The notes under the pieces are model-generated. The model searched no databases, was not told where the DNA came from, and was given only the letters and a program-made list of their open reading frames with translations. The position numbers were made by a program, and so were the translations under genes. From Pseudomonadota bacterium (GTDB taxonomy: Bacteria; Myxococcota_A; UBA796; CAJQPC01): a stretch of DNA of 64,000 nucleotides. The stretch is from assembly GCA_024228935.1 (NCBI GenBank), contig JAAESX010000131.1, forward strand, positions 1-64,000, written 5' to 3'. Below, piece after piece: positions 57,652-64,000 of the stretch; the stretch's first letter is position 1, and each line of letters begins with the position of its first letter.

Positions 57652-58328
57652 GGTCTGGTCGGAGCCTCTCCGGTGCTGTCGGGCGTTCGCAGGGCGATCG
57701 ACCAGCTCGCGCCGACGCCGTACCCGGTCCTGGTCCGCGGCCAGACCGGGACCGGGAGGGCCACGGACATGTCGCGCTCACCCCGTTGACCGAGCGCCCC
57801 GAGGACATCGCTGTGCAAGCCGTCCACTTCCTGCGCGCTGCGCTCAAGCTCGCGGGCCGCCCCGATCGGCTCGACGACACGGAGACGCCTTGGCTCCGTC
57901 GCGGCACGATGGAGGCGCTGCTGGACGCCCCGTGGACGGGCAACACCCGCGAGCTCCGGGCGGTCTGCGAGCAGCTGGCGGTCCGCCACCACGCTGACGC
58001 CCGCTGTGGCTTCCCCGGGGTCACCCGGCCGCGGACGGAACCCAAGCCGGTCCGGGACGTGACGACGCCGGCCGAGAGCCTGTCCGTCGAGGAGGCGTTG
58101 CGTGCGTCGGCATACCGGCTCCCACCGGCTGCCGAGCAGCTGGGCTGGTCCCGCAACAAGCTCCGTCGCGAGATGGTGGGGCTCGGGCTGCCACGCGCCG
58201 GAGACCTGGACGCTGCGGCGATCCAGGTCGCGCTGGATGTGCACCCCACGGTCGGCGCGGCCGCCATGGCGCTGCGCGTGTCGGAGCGGGGCCTCCGGCT
58301 TCGGATGCGAGAGCTCGACCTGGTCTGA
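57652..58328 (+). pseudogene. Sigma-54-dependent activator, N-terminus and most of AAA+ domain deleted
   Basis: The first 100 bases give L-V-G-A-S-P-V-L then V-L-V-R-G-Q-T-G-T-G-R, the start and Walker A of a sigma-54 interaction domain, but that frame stops soon after. From about 57770 another frame gives G-H-V-A-L-T-P-L-T-E-R-P-E-D-I and H-F-L-R-A-A, then W-T-G-N-T-R-E-L-R, the late AAA+ part, and two Fis-like helix-turn-helix units, the last A-A-M-A-L-R-V-S-E-R-G-L-R. GAFTGA and Walker B, about 110 residues, are missing. The open part with a good start is 57786-58328. Cannot activate sigma-54 but might still bind DNA. Confidence 0.75.
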
Positions 58329-58355
58329 TCCGGCCCACGGGGTGGGTGCGGACGC

Positions 58356-58361
58356 TACGTT
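58356..58361 (+). promoter_or_regulatory. TANNNT box (TACGTT), leaderless-type -10
   Basis: TACGTT ends 6 nt before the ATG at 58368, in the 39-base gap behind the activator remnant. No Shine-Dalgarno sequence. Confidence 0.5.
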
Positions 58362-58367
58362 GGCGGC

Positions 58368-59309
58368 ATGCTCTTCCTCCTCCTCAGCTGCACTGGCGCC
58401 AACGACATCTCGGAGACGCCCGTCGACTCGCCCGTCGACTCCGCCTCCAGCCTCCCGGCCGCCGACCCCATCGAGCTGGGCCTCGAGGTCTCGCAGGAGA
58501 ACCTCACCGCCCACATCGCGGCGCTCGAGGGCTTCGGCACCCGCTACACGATGACCTCGGGCAACGCCGACGCGCAGCTGTGGCTGATCCAGCAGCTCGA
58601 GGACCAGGGCTACCTGGTCGAGGAGGACCCGTTCTCGTTCGGTCAGAAGGACGCCGTGAACCTGGTGGCCCGCAAGGAGGGCGCCGTCGATCCGGACGCG
58701 GTCTGGATCCTCTCGGCCCACTACGACTCGACCTCGACCGACCCGGAGAGCTCGGCCCCGGGTGCGGACGACAACGCCTCGGGTGTCGCCGTCCTGCTGG
58801 AGGCGGCCCGCATCCTGAAGGACGTGGAGACGAACGACAGCGTCTGGTTCGTGCTCACCGGCGCCGAGGAGCAGGGCAGCAAGGGCTCGGCCCACATGGC
58901 CGACTGGCTCACGTCCCAAGGTGTCCAGGTCCAGGGGGTCATGGCGCCGGACATGGTCGGGTACTGGCCGCTCGGTGAAGACGACGCGATGGACATCCTC
59001 GGCGACGATGAGTCCGAGCACCTGGTGCAGGACATGGCCGCCGTGGCCGACGCGATGGGCGTGGCCAACAAGACGTGGATCTTCCACTACTTCTGCTACG
59101 GCGACGACCACACGAACTTCCAGGAGGCCGGCATCCCGGCCATCAGCCCGATGGACTGTGTCGAGGCCCACAACGTCTACGAGTCCGGCGAGGAGACGCC
59201 GCACTACCACCAGACGTCCGACACGCTCGACACGCTGCACATGCCCTTCACCACCAAGGTCGGGCAGGTGATGGTCGCGACCGTCGCGGGCTGGGCCGAG
59301 CCGATCTAG
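58368..59309 (+). CDS. M28-family zinc peptidase, lipoprotein
   Basis: 313 residues. Signal M-L-F-L-L-L-S-C, then P-V-D-S repeats. M28 ligands: H118 in S-A-H-Y-D, D134 in G-A-D-D-N-A-S-G, E167/E168 in G-A-E-E-Q-G, D195 in A-P-D-M, H281 in H-Y-H-Q-T. Sequence order is the same as in the MYXO-CTERM-tailed peptidase at 7949, but here the anchor is an N-terminal lipid. It would process peptides at the cell surface. Its TAG stop lies in a CTAG shared with the convergent operon. Confidence 0.88.
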   Translation: MLFLLLSCTGANDISETPVDSPVDSASSLPAADPIELGLEVSQENLTAHIAALEGFGTRYTMTSGNADAQLWLIQQLEDQGYLVEEDPFSFGQKDAVNLVARKEGAVDPDAVWILSAHYDSTSTDPESSAPGADDNASGVAVLLEAARILKDVETNDSVWFVLTGAEEQGSKGSAHMADWLTSQGVQVQGVMAPDMVGYWPLGEDDAMDILGDDESEHLVQDMAAVADAMGVANKTWIFHYFCYGDDHTNFQEAGIPAISPMDCVEAHNVYESGEETPHYHQTSDTLDTLHMPFTTKVGQVMVATVAGWAEPI

Positions 59310-61438
59310 CTCTTGAGCTGATCCCCGACCGGCAAGCTCCGAATCCGAACGCCTGTCGCCAGGAACAGCGCATTGCACACCGCCCCCGCGATGGGCGGCA
59401 GACCCGGCTCGCCGACGCCCCCCGGAGGCTCGGTCGACGGCACGATGTCCGCGATGACCCTGGGCGCCTTGTTCATCTGCAACAGCGGCATCTGGTGGAA
59501 GTTCGACTGGACCGCCGCGCCTTCCTCGATGGTGATGGCCTCCTGGTTCATGGCCGACAAGCCCATCGTCAGCGCGCCCATGAGCTGGGTCTTCACCGTG
59601 TCCGGGTGCACGCACACGCCACAGTCGATGGCCGCGCTCACCTGGTGGACCCGGTAGTCGTCGCCGCTGAAGGTGATGTCGGCGACCTCGGCCACGATCG
59701 AGCCGAAGCTCTCGTACGTGGCCACGCCGCGGGTCATGCCCTCGACCAGTGGCCCGGCGTTCTTCAGCGCCAGCTCGAAGCAAGCCAGCTCGCGCGGGTT
59801 GTTCCGCATCAGGTGCCGTCGGTACTCGATGGGGTCGTGGCCGTTCTCGGCGGCCAGCTCGTCCAGGAAGCACTCGCGGAAGAAGCCGCCGTACGTGCCC
59901 TCGACGCTGCGCCACCAGCCCACGGGGATGTCGAGCTCCAGGCGCTTGTACCAGACCTCGTGGTTCTCGACGGCGTAGGGGTGATGGTCCAGGCCGCCGA
60001 TGACGGGATGGAGCGCTGGGCCGAGGCCCAGGATGAACGCCGGCATGACCTGCTCGGCCACGTGCTGGCCCGCGAGCTCGATCTTCCAGTCGGTGGGGTA
60101 GCCCTCGGCGTCGAGCGCAGCGCTCATGCGCGCCCGCATCCGAGGCCGGTAGTAGCCGAGCGCAAAGCACTCCTCGCGGGACCACGTGGTCTTCACGGGG
60201 CCGCCCACGTGCTGGCTGATCCGGACCGCCCAGTCGATGAAGTCGTTGAAGGACTTCCGACCGAACCCGCCGCCGATGAACGTGCAGTGGATCTGGACGT
60301 CGTCGTGCGACACGCCCGCGACCTTGGCCGCGCTCACCTTGTTGAACTGCTGGGCCTGGGTGGGGGCCCACACGTCGACCTTGCCGTCGCGGACCCAGGC
60401 CGTGGCGTTCAGCGGCTCGATGGGGGCGTGCACCAGGTAGGGCACGTCGTAGGTCTGCGTGAACGTGGTCTCGCCGACCTTGCCGTGTGCGTAGACCTTC
60501 TTGCCGTCGGCCAGCGCTTCGTCCTGCAGCTCGCCGATCGCTTCGTCGTCGAGCTCGGACCAGGGCCCCTTGTCCCACTCGATGGTCACGCGCTGCATCG
60601 CCTTGCGGGCGTGCCAGTAGGTGTCGGCGACGACGACGACCGCGCCCTCGAGCGAGAAGATGTCGTGCACACCGGCGACCTCGCGGGCCTTGGTGTCGTC
60701 GAAGCTCACCAGCGAGCCGCCGAAGTGCGGGCAGCGTCGCAGCGTGGCGTTCAGCAGGTCCGGCATGTCGACGTCGATGCCGAACAGCGCCGTCCCGTCG
60801 ACCTTTGGAGGCAGGTCGAGCCGGTCCGGCGAGGTGCCCAGGAGCTTCCAGTCCTTGGGGTCTTTCGGGGTGCCGCTGATGTGCGGGAGCACGGCGGCGT
60901 TCGCGGCCAGCTCGCCGAAGTCCGCAGACCTGTCGTCGCAGCTGACCACGCCGTTCTCGACCGAGCAGGACTCGGGGGCCACGCCCCACTTGATGGCGGC
61001 GGCCTCGACGAGCATCGCGCGAGCAGACGCGCCGGCCTCCTGGAGGATCGACCAGTAGCCCCGGACCGACAGGCTGCCGCCCGTGAGCTGGCCGGTGCCC
61101 GGGTAGTCGACGTTCAGATGGCGGTAGGCCTTGTCCGTCGGCGCGGACTCGGCGCGGACCTTGTCCCAGTCGGCGTCGAGCTCCTCGGCGAGGATCATGG
61201 GCAGCGAGGTGAAGACGCCCTGGCCCATCTCGCTGGCGCCCATCGCGAGCGTCACGATGCCGTTCGGCGCGACTCGGATCCAGGCGTTCAGCCGCGCGAG
61301 GTCGCCGTCGGCCAGGGCCGAGCCCAGGTTGATGGTGTCGTCGATGCGGGGCAGCCCGGCGCCACAGCCGGGGAGGGTGAAGCCGAGCACCAGGCCGGCT
61401 CCAGAGGCGACGAAGCCTCGGCGGGAGAGGTTGATCAT
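59306..61438 (-). CDS. iorB: Molybdopterin-binding oxidoreductase large subunit (isoquinoline 1-oxidoreductase beta type)
   Basis: 710 residues with a Tat signal (S-R-R-G-F-V-A, R6-R7) and no separate FAD domain. Xanthine-oxidase-family motifs: G-A-S-E-M-G-Q-G near 68, G-G-S-L-S-V-R-G near 120, G-G-G-F-G-R near 395 and G-V-G-E-P-G-L-P-P near 680 with the catalytic Glu. It hydroxylates N-heterocycles or oxidises aldehydes using water, in the periplasm. Its ATG overlaps the stop of the iron-sulfur subunit. The usual electron acceptor, a cytochrome c domain, is not encoded here. Exact substrate unknown; symbol given by family only. Confidence 0.85.
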   Translation of the reverse strand: MINLSRRGFVASGAGLVLGFTLPGCGAGLPRIDDTINLGSALADGDLARLNAWIRVAPNGIVTLAMGASEMGQGVFTSLPMILAEELDADWDKVRAESAPTDKAYRHLNVDYPGTGQLTGGSLSVRGYWSILQEAGASARAMLVEAAAIKWGVAPESCSVENGVVSCDDRSADFGELAANAAVLPHISGTPKDPKDWKLLGTSPDRLDLPPKVDGTALFGIDVDMPDLLNATLRRCPHFGGSLVSFDDTKAREVAGVHDIFSLEGAVVVVADTYWHARKAMQRVTIEWDKGPWSELDDEAIGELQDEALADGKKVYAHGKVGETTFTQTYDVPYLVHAPIEPLNATAWVRDGKVDVWAPTQAQQFNKVSAAKVAGVSHDDVQIHCTFIGGGFGRKSFNDFIDWAVRISQHVGGPVKTTWSREECFALGYYRPRMRARMSAALDAEGYPTDWKIELAGQHVAEQVMPAFILGLGPALHPVIGGLDHHPYAVENHEVWYKRLELDIPVGWWRSVEGTYGGFFRECFLDELAAENGHDPIEYRRHLMRNNPRELACFELALKNAGPLVEGMTRGVATYESFGSIVAEVADITFSGDDYRVHQVSAAIDCGVCVHPDTVKTQLMGALTMGLSAMNQEAITIEEGAAVQSNFHQMPLLQMNKAPRVIADIVPSTEPPGGVGEPGLPPIAGAVCNALFLATGVRIRSLPVGDQLKS

Positions 61439-61956
61439 TCCGTCACCTCCGCGTCAGCGCCGGAGGGCGGCTCGCTGTCTTCGCCCTCGACCTTCGGGAC
61501 GGGTGGCGGCGGTGGCGGCGGCATCTTGGCGGCGGCAGTGTGGATGCCCTTGCGGATGCGGTCGTACGTTGCGCAGCGGCAGTAGTTCGTCATCCACTGG
61601 TCGATCTTCTCGTCGCTCGGGTCGTGCTCCTTGTCGAGCAGCGCGGCGGCGACCATCAGCTGACCCGACTGGCAGTAGCCGCACTGGGGCACCTGGTCCT
61701 CGATCCAGGCCTCCTGGACGGGGTGGTCCAGGCCCTCGATGGTCGTCACCTGGCCGCCGACCGCCACGCTGACGGGCAGGATGCAGGTCCGGATGGGCTG
61801 GCCGTTCAGGTGCATCGTGCACGCGCCGCACATGCCGACGCCGCAGCCGAACTTGGTGCCGGTCAGCTTCAGGTGCTCGCGCACGGCCCAGAGCAGCGGC
61901 GTGTCCGGCTCGATGTCGAGCGAGTGCGTCGTCCCGTTGACGGTGAGTTCGATCAT
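61435..61956 (-). CDS. iorA: 2Fe-2S subunit of the molybdenum oxidoreductase (isoquinoline 1-oxidoreductase alpha type)
   Basis: 173 residues. Two 2Fe-2S clusters: C38, C43, C46, C58 (plant ferredoxin type) and C92, C95, C126, C128 (helical bundle type), all present. It passes electrons from the Mo site out of the enzyme. A Pro-run then acidic tail (P-P-P-P-P-P-P, E-D-S-E-P-P) extends the usual about 155-residue length. No signal peptide, so it would be carried through Tat with the large subunit. ATGA overlaps at both ends. Confidence 0.9.
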   Translation of the reverse strand: MIELTVNGTTHSLDIEPDTPLLWAVREHLKLTGTKFGCGVGMCGACTMHLNGQPIRTCILPVSVAVGGQVTTIEGLDHPVQEAWIEDQVPQCGYCQSGQLMVAAALLDKEHDPSDEKIDQWMTNYCRCATYDRIRKGIHTAAAKMPPPPPPPVPKVEGEDSEPPSGADAEVTE

Positions 61957-62759
61957 GGGGTCCTCGACCGGGTGTTCAAAAACGCGCAGATGGTAGCGCC
62001 GAGTTCGGTGGCATGGGCCTTTTGTACGTTGTGGCCGCCATCGGGCCAGCGCAGACGAGGTCCGTCCGGGAGCGCCTCGATGAGCTCCTCGCCGATGGCC
62101 GGCTCGACCAGGGGGTCGTCCTCGGCGAACGCAATCAGCGTCGGGCAGCGGATGTGGGACGCGGCGTTCTTCAACAGCGACCAGTCCAGGTCCGCGGCAC
62201 AGAGCGTCGTGTGGCGCCGCGCCTCGTCCGACCAGTAGCTGGGGAAGCCGAAGGCCCTGAAGGCCATCCGGCCCATCGGGTTGGTGAGCGCGTCCAGGCA
62301 GCGGTTTCCGACCAGCTTGGCGATGAACCCGGCGGGGTAGGCACGGATGCCCTTGTGCGGCCGGTGACCGATCGAGCTCACCAGCAGCAGGTGGGTGACC
62401 TGCTCGGCCCGACGCTCGGCGAGCACCTGGACCAGGCCGCCGCCCATCGAGTGGCCCGCCACCGCGTACGAGGTGAGCCCCAGCGCGTCGATGGCCTCCT
62501 CGATGCACTCGACGCGAGCTGGGATCGACGTGCCGGGGTTCGTCGCCAGCGGGGTCGAGTCGTTCAGCCCGGGGAGCTGGATCCGGACGAGCCGGTGGCC
62601 GGGGAGGGCCGGAGCGAGCCAGCGCCAGTCGCGGAGACCGCCCGGGTAGCCGTGGACCAGGAGGACGGTCGGGCCGTGGCCTTCGTCGGTGTAGCCGAGC
62701 GGCCCGTTCGCCAGCTGGACCTGCTGTACGGGCGGGTCGGAGGGGTGTTCGGGGTGCAC
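61953..62759 (-). CDS. Alpha/beta-fold hydrolase
   Basis: 268 residues from GTG. Oxyanion H-G-Y-P-G-G near 36, nucleophile elbow A-G-H-S-M-G-G-G near 104 (Ser), acid E-D-D-P-L near 215, and His in D-G-G-H-N near 243: a full Ser-Asp-His triad. Soluble. First gene of a three-gene operon with iorA and iorB, all with ATGA overlaps, so it may hydrolyse the product or substrate (ester or amide) of the molybdenum enzyme. Confidence 0.85.
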   Translation of the reverse strand: MHPEHPSDPPVQQVQLANGPLGYTDEGHGPTVLLVHGYPGGLRDWRWLAPALPGHRLVRIQLPGLNDSTPLATNPGTSIPARVECIEEAIDALGLTSYAVAGHSMGGGLVQVLAERRAEQVTHLLLVSSIGHRPHKGIRAYPAGFIAKLVGNRCLDALTNPMGRMAFRAFGFPSYWSDEARRHTTLCAADLDWSLLKNAASHIRCPTLIAFAEDDPLVEPAIGEELIEALPDGPRLRWPDGGHNVQKAHATELGATICAFLNTRSRTP

Positions 62760-62777
62760 CCCGACGCGTAACGCGGG

Positions 62778-63095
62778 TCAGGACGCGCAGCGGTTGAGGA
62801 TGCCCATGAGGACCACGAGCATCATCCAGATGGCCAGACCGAGGAGGATCTTGTAGTTCCGGCGCAGAAGCGCCGAGCCGGGATGGTCGTCGTCGGTGAG
62901 GACGTCGCGGGTCGCGCGGATCCGGTCGACCAGTCCAGAGGGAGGGGGCCGGCTGGATGGTCGCCCAGCGGCCCAGCGCCCCGACCACGTGGTCCCCCAG
63001 ATCGCTGGTCAGCGGGTGAGCAGGAGCACGGCTCGGTCTTCGGTCTCACAGCCGTCTTCCGTGCACCGGAAGGACTCGGTGACGGGGAGCAGGGA
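62778..63095 (-). pseudogene. Small membrane protein gene with two frame breaks
   Basis: Three pieces read as one small protein: V-T-E-S-F-R-C-T-E-D-G-C-E (to a TGA at 63009), then after one base is lost T-S-D-L-G-D-H-V-V-G-A-L-G-R-W-A-T-I-Q, then after one is gained V-D-R-I-R-A-T-R-D-V-L-T-D-D-D and a membrane helix L-L-G-L-A-I-W-M-M-L-V-V-L-M-G-I-L ending N-R-C-A-S. The last piece has no ATG, GTG or TTG of its own before the helix. It would be about 100 residues. It lies right behind the antiporter gene. Confidence 0.4.
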
Positions 63096-63097
63096 CC

Positions 63098-64000
63098 TCA
63101 GGCCGTGACGGGTCTCCCGAGCACCCGCACCGTCAGGAAGCACGCCGCGATGCCCAGCGGCAGCACCAGGATTAGTGGGGCCCCGAGTCCGACCGGGACC
63201 GTCCCCAGCAGGATGCTGATGGTCCCGCAGGCAATGGCGTAGGGCAGCTGGGTCTTCACGTGCGCGGCCAGGTCGCACTCGGTGCCGATCGAGCTCAGCA
63301 CGGTCGTGTCCGAGATGGGCGAGCAGTGGTCGCCCCAGCAGGCACCGGACAGCACCGCACCCGAAGCGGCGAGAGCGATCATCGGGTCGTGCGGGGACAG
63401 CGCGAAGGACAGCGGGATGACCAGCGGGACGACGATGCCCATCGTGCCGAAGCTGGTTCCCGTGGCGAACGCGATGGCGGCGGAGACCACGAACACCACG
63501 GTCGGCAGCGCGGCCGGGTGGAGCGAGTCGCTCAGGACGCCGATCAGGTAGTCGCTGGCGTGCAGATCGCTCATGCCCGCGCCCAGGGCCCAGGCGAGCA
63601 TCAGCACGATGATGGCCGGGAAGAGCGTCGTCATGCCGTCGATGCCGGCCTGGAGCGTGTCCTTCATCGACAGCGCTCGCATGCCCGCGGTCTCGATGAT
63701 GGCCACGATCATCGCGGCCAGCGAGCCCTGCAGCATCGCGTCGTAGCCGTCGGCTCCCCCGATGATCTCGAACAGCTTCGGGTCGGTCAGCCCTTCCTCG
63801 AGTGCCGCCGCCGAGCCGACCACCCACAGGTGCATGAACGTGACGGAGATGAGGGTGAAGATGGGCAGCGCGGCCAGGACCCACAGCCCCGGCCTGGCGG
63901 TCTGCGTGGGGTCGCTCTTCGGGAGGATCGTCACGCTCGCAGCGGCCTTCCGTTCGGCGGCGAGCATCGGGCCGAAGTCGCGGCCGAAGAACGCGACGGC
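63098..64000 (-). CDS. nhaC: NhaC-type Na+/H+ antiporter (partial, N-terminus outside the window)
   Basis: The frame is open to the window edge. At least eight membrane helices are present. Conserved patches: G-T-S-F-G-T-M-G-I-V-V-P-L and G-A-C-W-G-D-H-C-S-P-I-S-D-T-T-V-L-S-S, the NhaC signature, followed by A-H-V-K-T-Q-L-P-Y-A. It exchanges Na+ for H+ (some members exchange malate/lactate) across the inner membrane. Arrangement fits the C-terminal 60 percent of a roughly 500-residue protein. Confidence 0.9.
   Translation of the reverse strand, partial: AVAFFGRDFGPMLAAERKAAASVTILPKSDPTQTARPGLWVLAALPIFTLISVTFMHLWVVGSAAALEEGLTDPKLFEIIGGADGYDAMLQGSLAAMIVAIIETAGMRALSMKDTLQAGIDGMTTLFPAIIVLMLAWALGAGMSDLHASDYLIGVLSDSLHPAALPTVVFVVSAAIAFATGTSFGTMGIVVPLVIPLSFALSPHDPMIALAASGAVLSGACWGDHCSPISDTTVLSSIGTECDLAAHVKTQLPYAIACGTISILLGTVPVGLGAPLILVLPLGIAACFLTVRVLGRPVTA

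Noticed and set aside
57786..58328. A small intact Fis-family regulator
   Set aside because: The N-terminal part is clearly the end of a sigma-54 AAA+ domain, with Walker A remnants just upstream; it is better read as a deletion product.
1..64000. tRNA, rRNA, riboswitch, prophage, plasmid origin or defence system
   Set aside because: I saw no cloverleaf, rRNA segment, conserved riboswitch core, phage structural gene, replication gene or restriction/CRISPR/toxin gene; a covariance-model search would be needed to exclude small RNAs.

Overview
The window reads as a compact, GC-rich chromosomal segment of an uncultured or unplaced Myxococcota-like bacterium. No rRNA is present, so this rests on gene content: many short lipoproteins with Asp/Ser/Thr-rich linkers, FG-GAP and MopE-type Ca/Cu-binding repeats, two proteins with MYXO-CTERM-like tails (Cys, hydrophobic helix, Arg cluster), an FHA protein beside a Ser/Thr kinase, and the remnant of a sigma-54 activator. 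I saw no tRNA, rRNA, CRISPR array or plasmid/phage module. The only mobile-element traces are an IS630-type transposase tail at the left edge and a frameshifted Y1-type transposase near 19.6-20.2 kb.

Layout. 1-8 kb: transposase tail, a broken lipoprotein gene, then a plus-strand run ending in apolipoprotein N-acyltransferase (lnt), with a CotH-like protein and a VOC gene interrupted by an in-frame stop. 8-15 kb: minus-strand M28 peptidase and secreted or lipoprotein NHL and FG-GAP proteins, a methyltransferase, and two LysR regulators flanking a DUF2798 membrane protein. 15-24 kb: infA, an amidohydrolase lipoprotein, DUF5522, a lectin-like lipoprotein, the decayed transposase/methyltransferase junction, an ASPIC/UnbV protein and a lipoprotein gene with three frame breaks. 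24-33 kb: CBS protein, then a minus-strand series (helicase-associated domain protein, lipoprotein, OmpA, DEDDh exonuclease, nucleosidase, patatin, zinc-ribbon protein, sulfatase-TPR). 33-38 kb: MMPL-type exporter, FHA protein, Ser/Thr kinase. 38-48 kb: a plus-strand run with an M28 carboxypeptidase, GT2 glycosyltransferase, FG-GAP protein, SGNH hydrolase, DECR-type dienoyl-CoA reductase and a polytopic GT-C-like protein. 48-57 kb: lipoproteins, YdcF-like and TMEM43-like genes, and a DUF3604 protein with a MYXO-CTERM-like tail. 57-58.3 kb: two truncated genes lying head to head. 58-64 kb: a third M28 peptidase, an isoquinoline-1-oxidoreductase-type molybdenum enzyme operon with an alpha/beta hydrolase, a broken small gene and an NhaC-type antiporter cut by the window edge.

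How it works together. Most genes concern the cell envelope: Lnt completes lipoprotein acylation, and about fifteen lipoproteins, three M28 peptidases with different anchors, an OmpA protein and a glycosyltransferase/SGNH run build or remodel the surface. Genes are packed with ATGA/GTGA/TGATG overlaps.

Most noteworthy are genome-style signals rather than one cluster: (i) thirteen genes have a TANNNT hexamer exactly 6-7 nt before the start codon and no Shine-Dalgarno sequence, suggesting leaderless transcription, and in four of them the TAG of the hexamer is also the stop codon of the preceding gene; (ii) lipoprotein signal peptides are extremely short (for example M-L-L-L-L-A-C), with upstream in-frame stops excluding longer starts in at least two cases; (iii) two divergent genes share one CATG as both start codons; (iv) frame breaks concentrate in accessory lipoproteins and mobile remnants while long housekeeping-type genes are intact.
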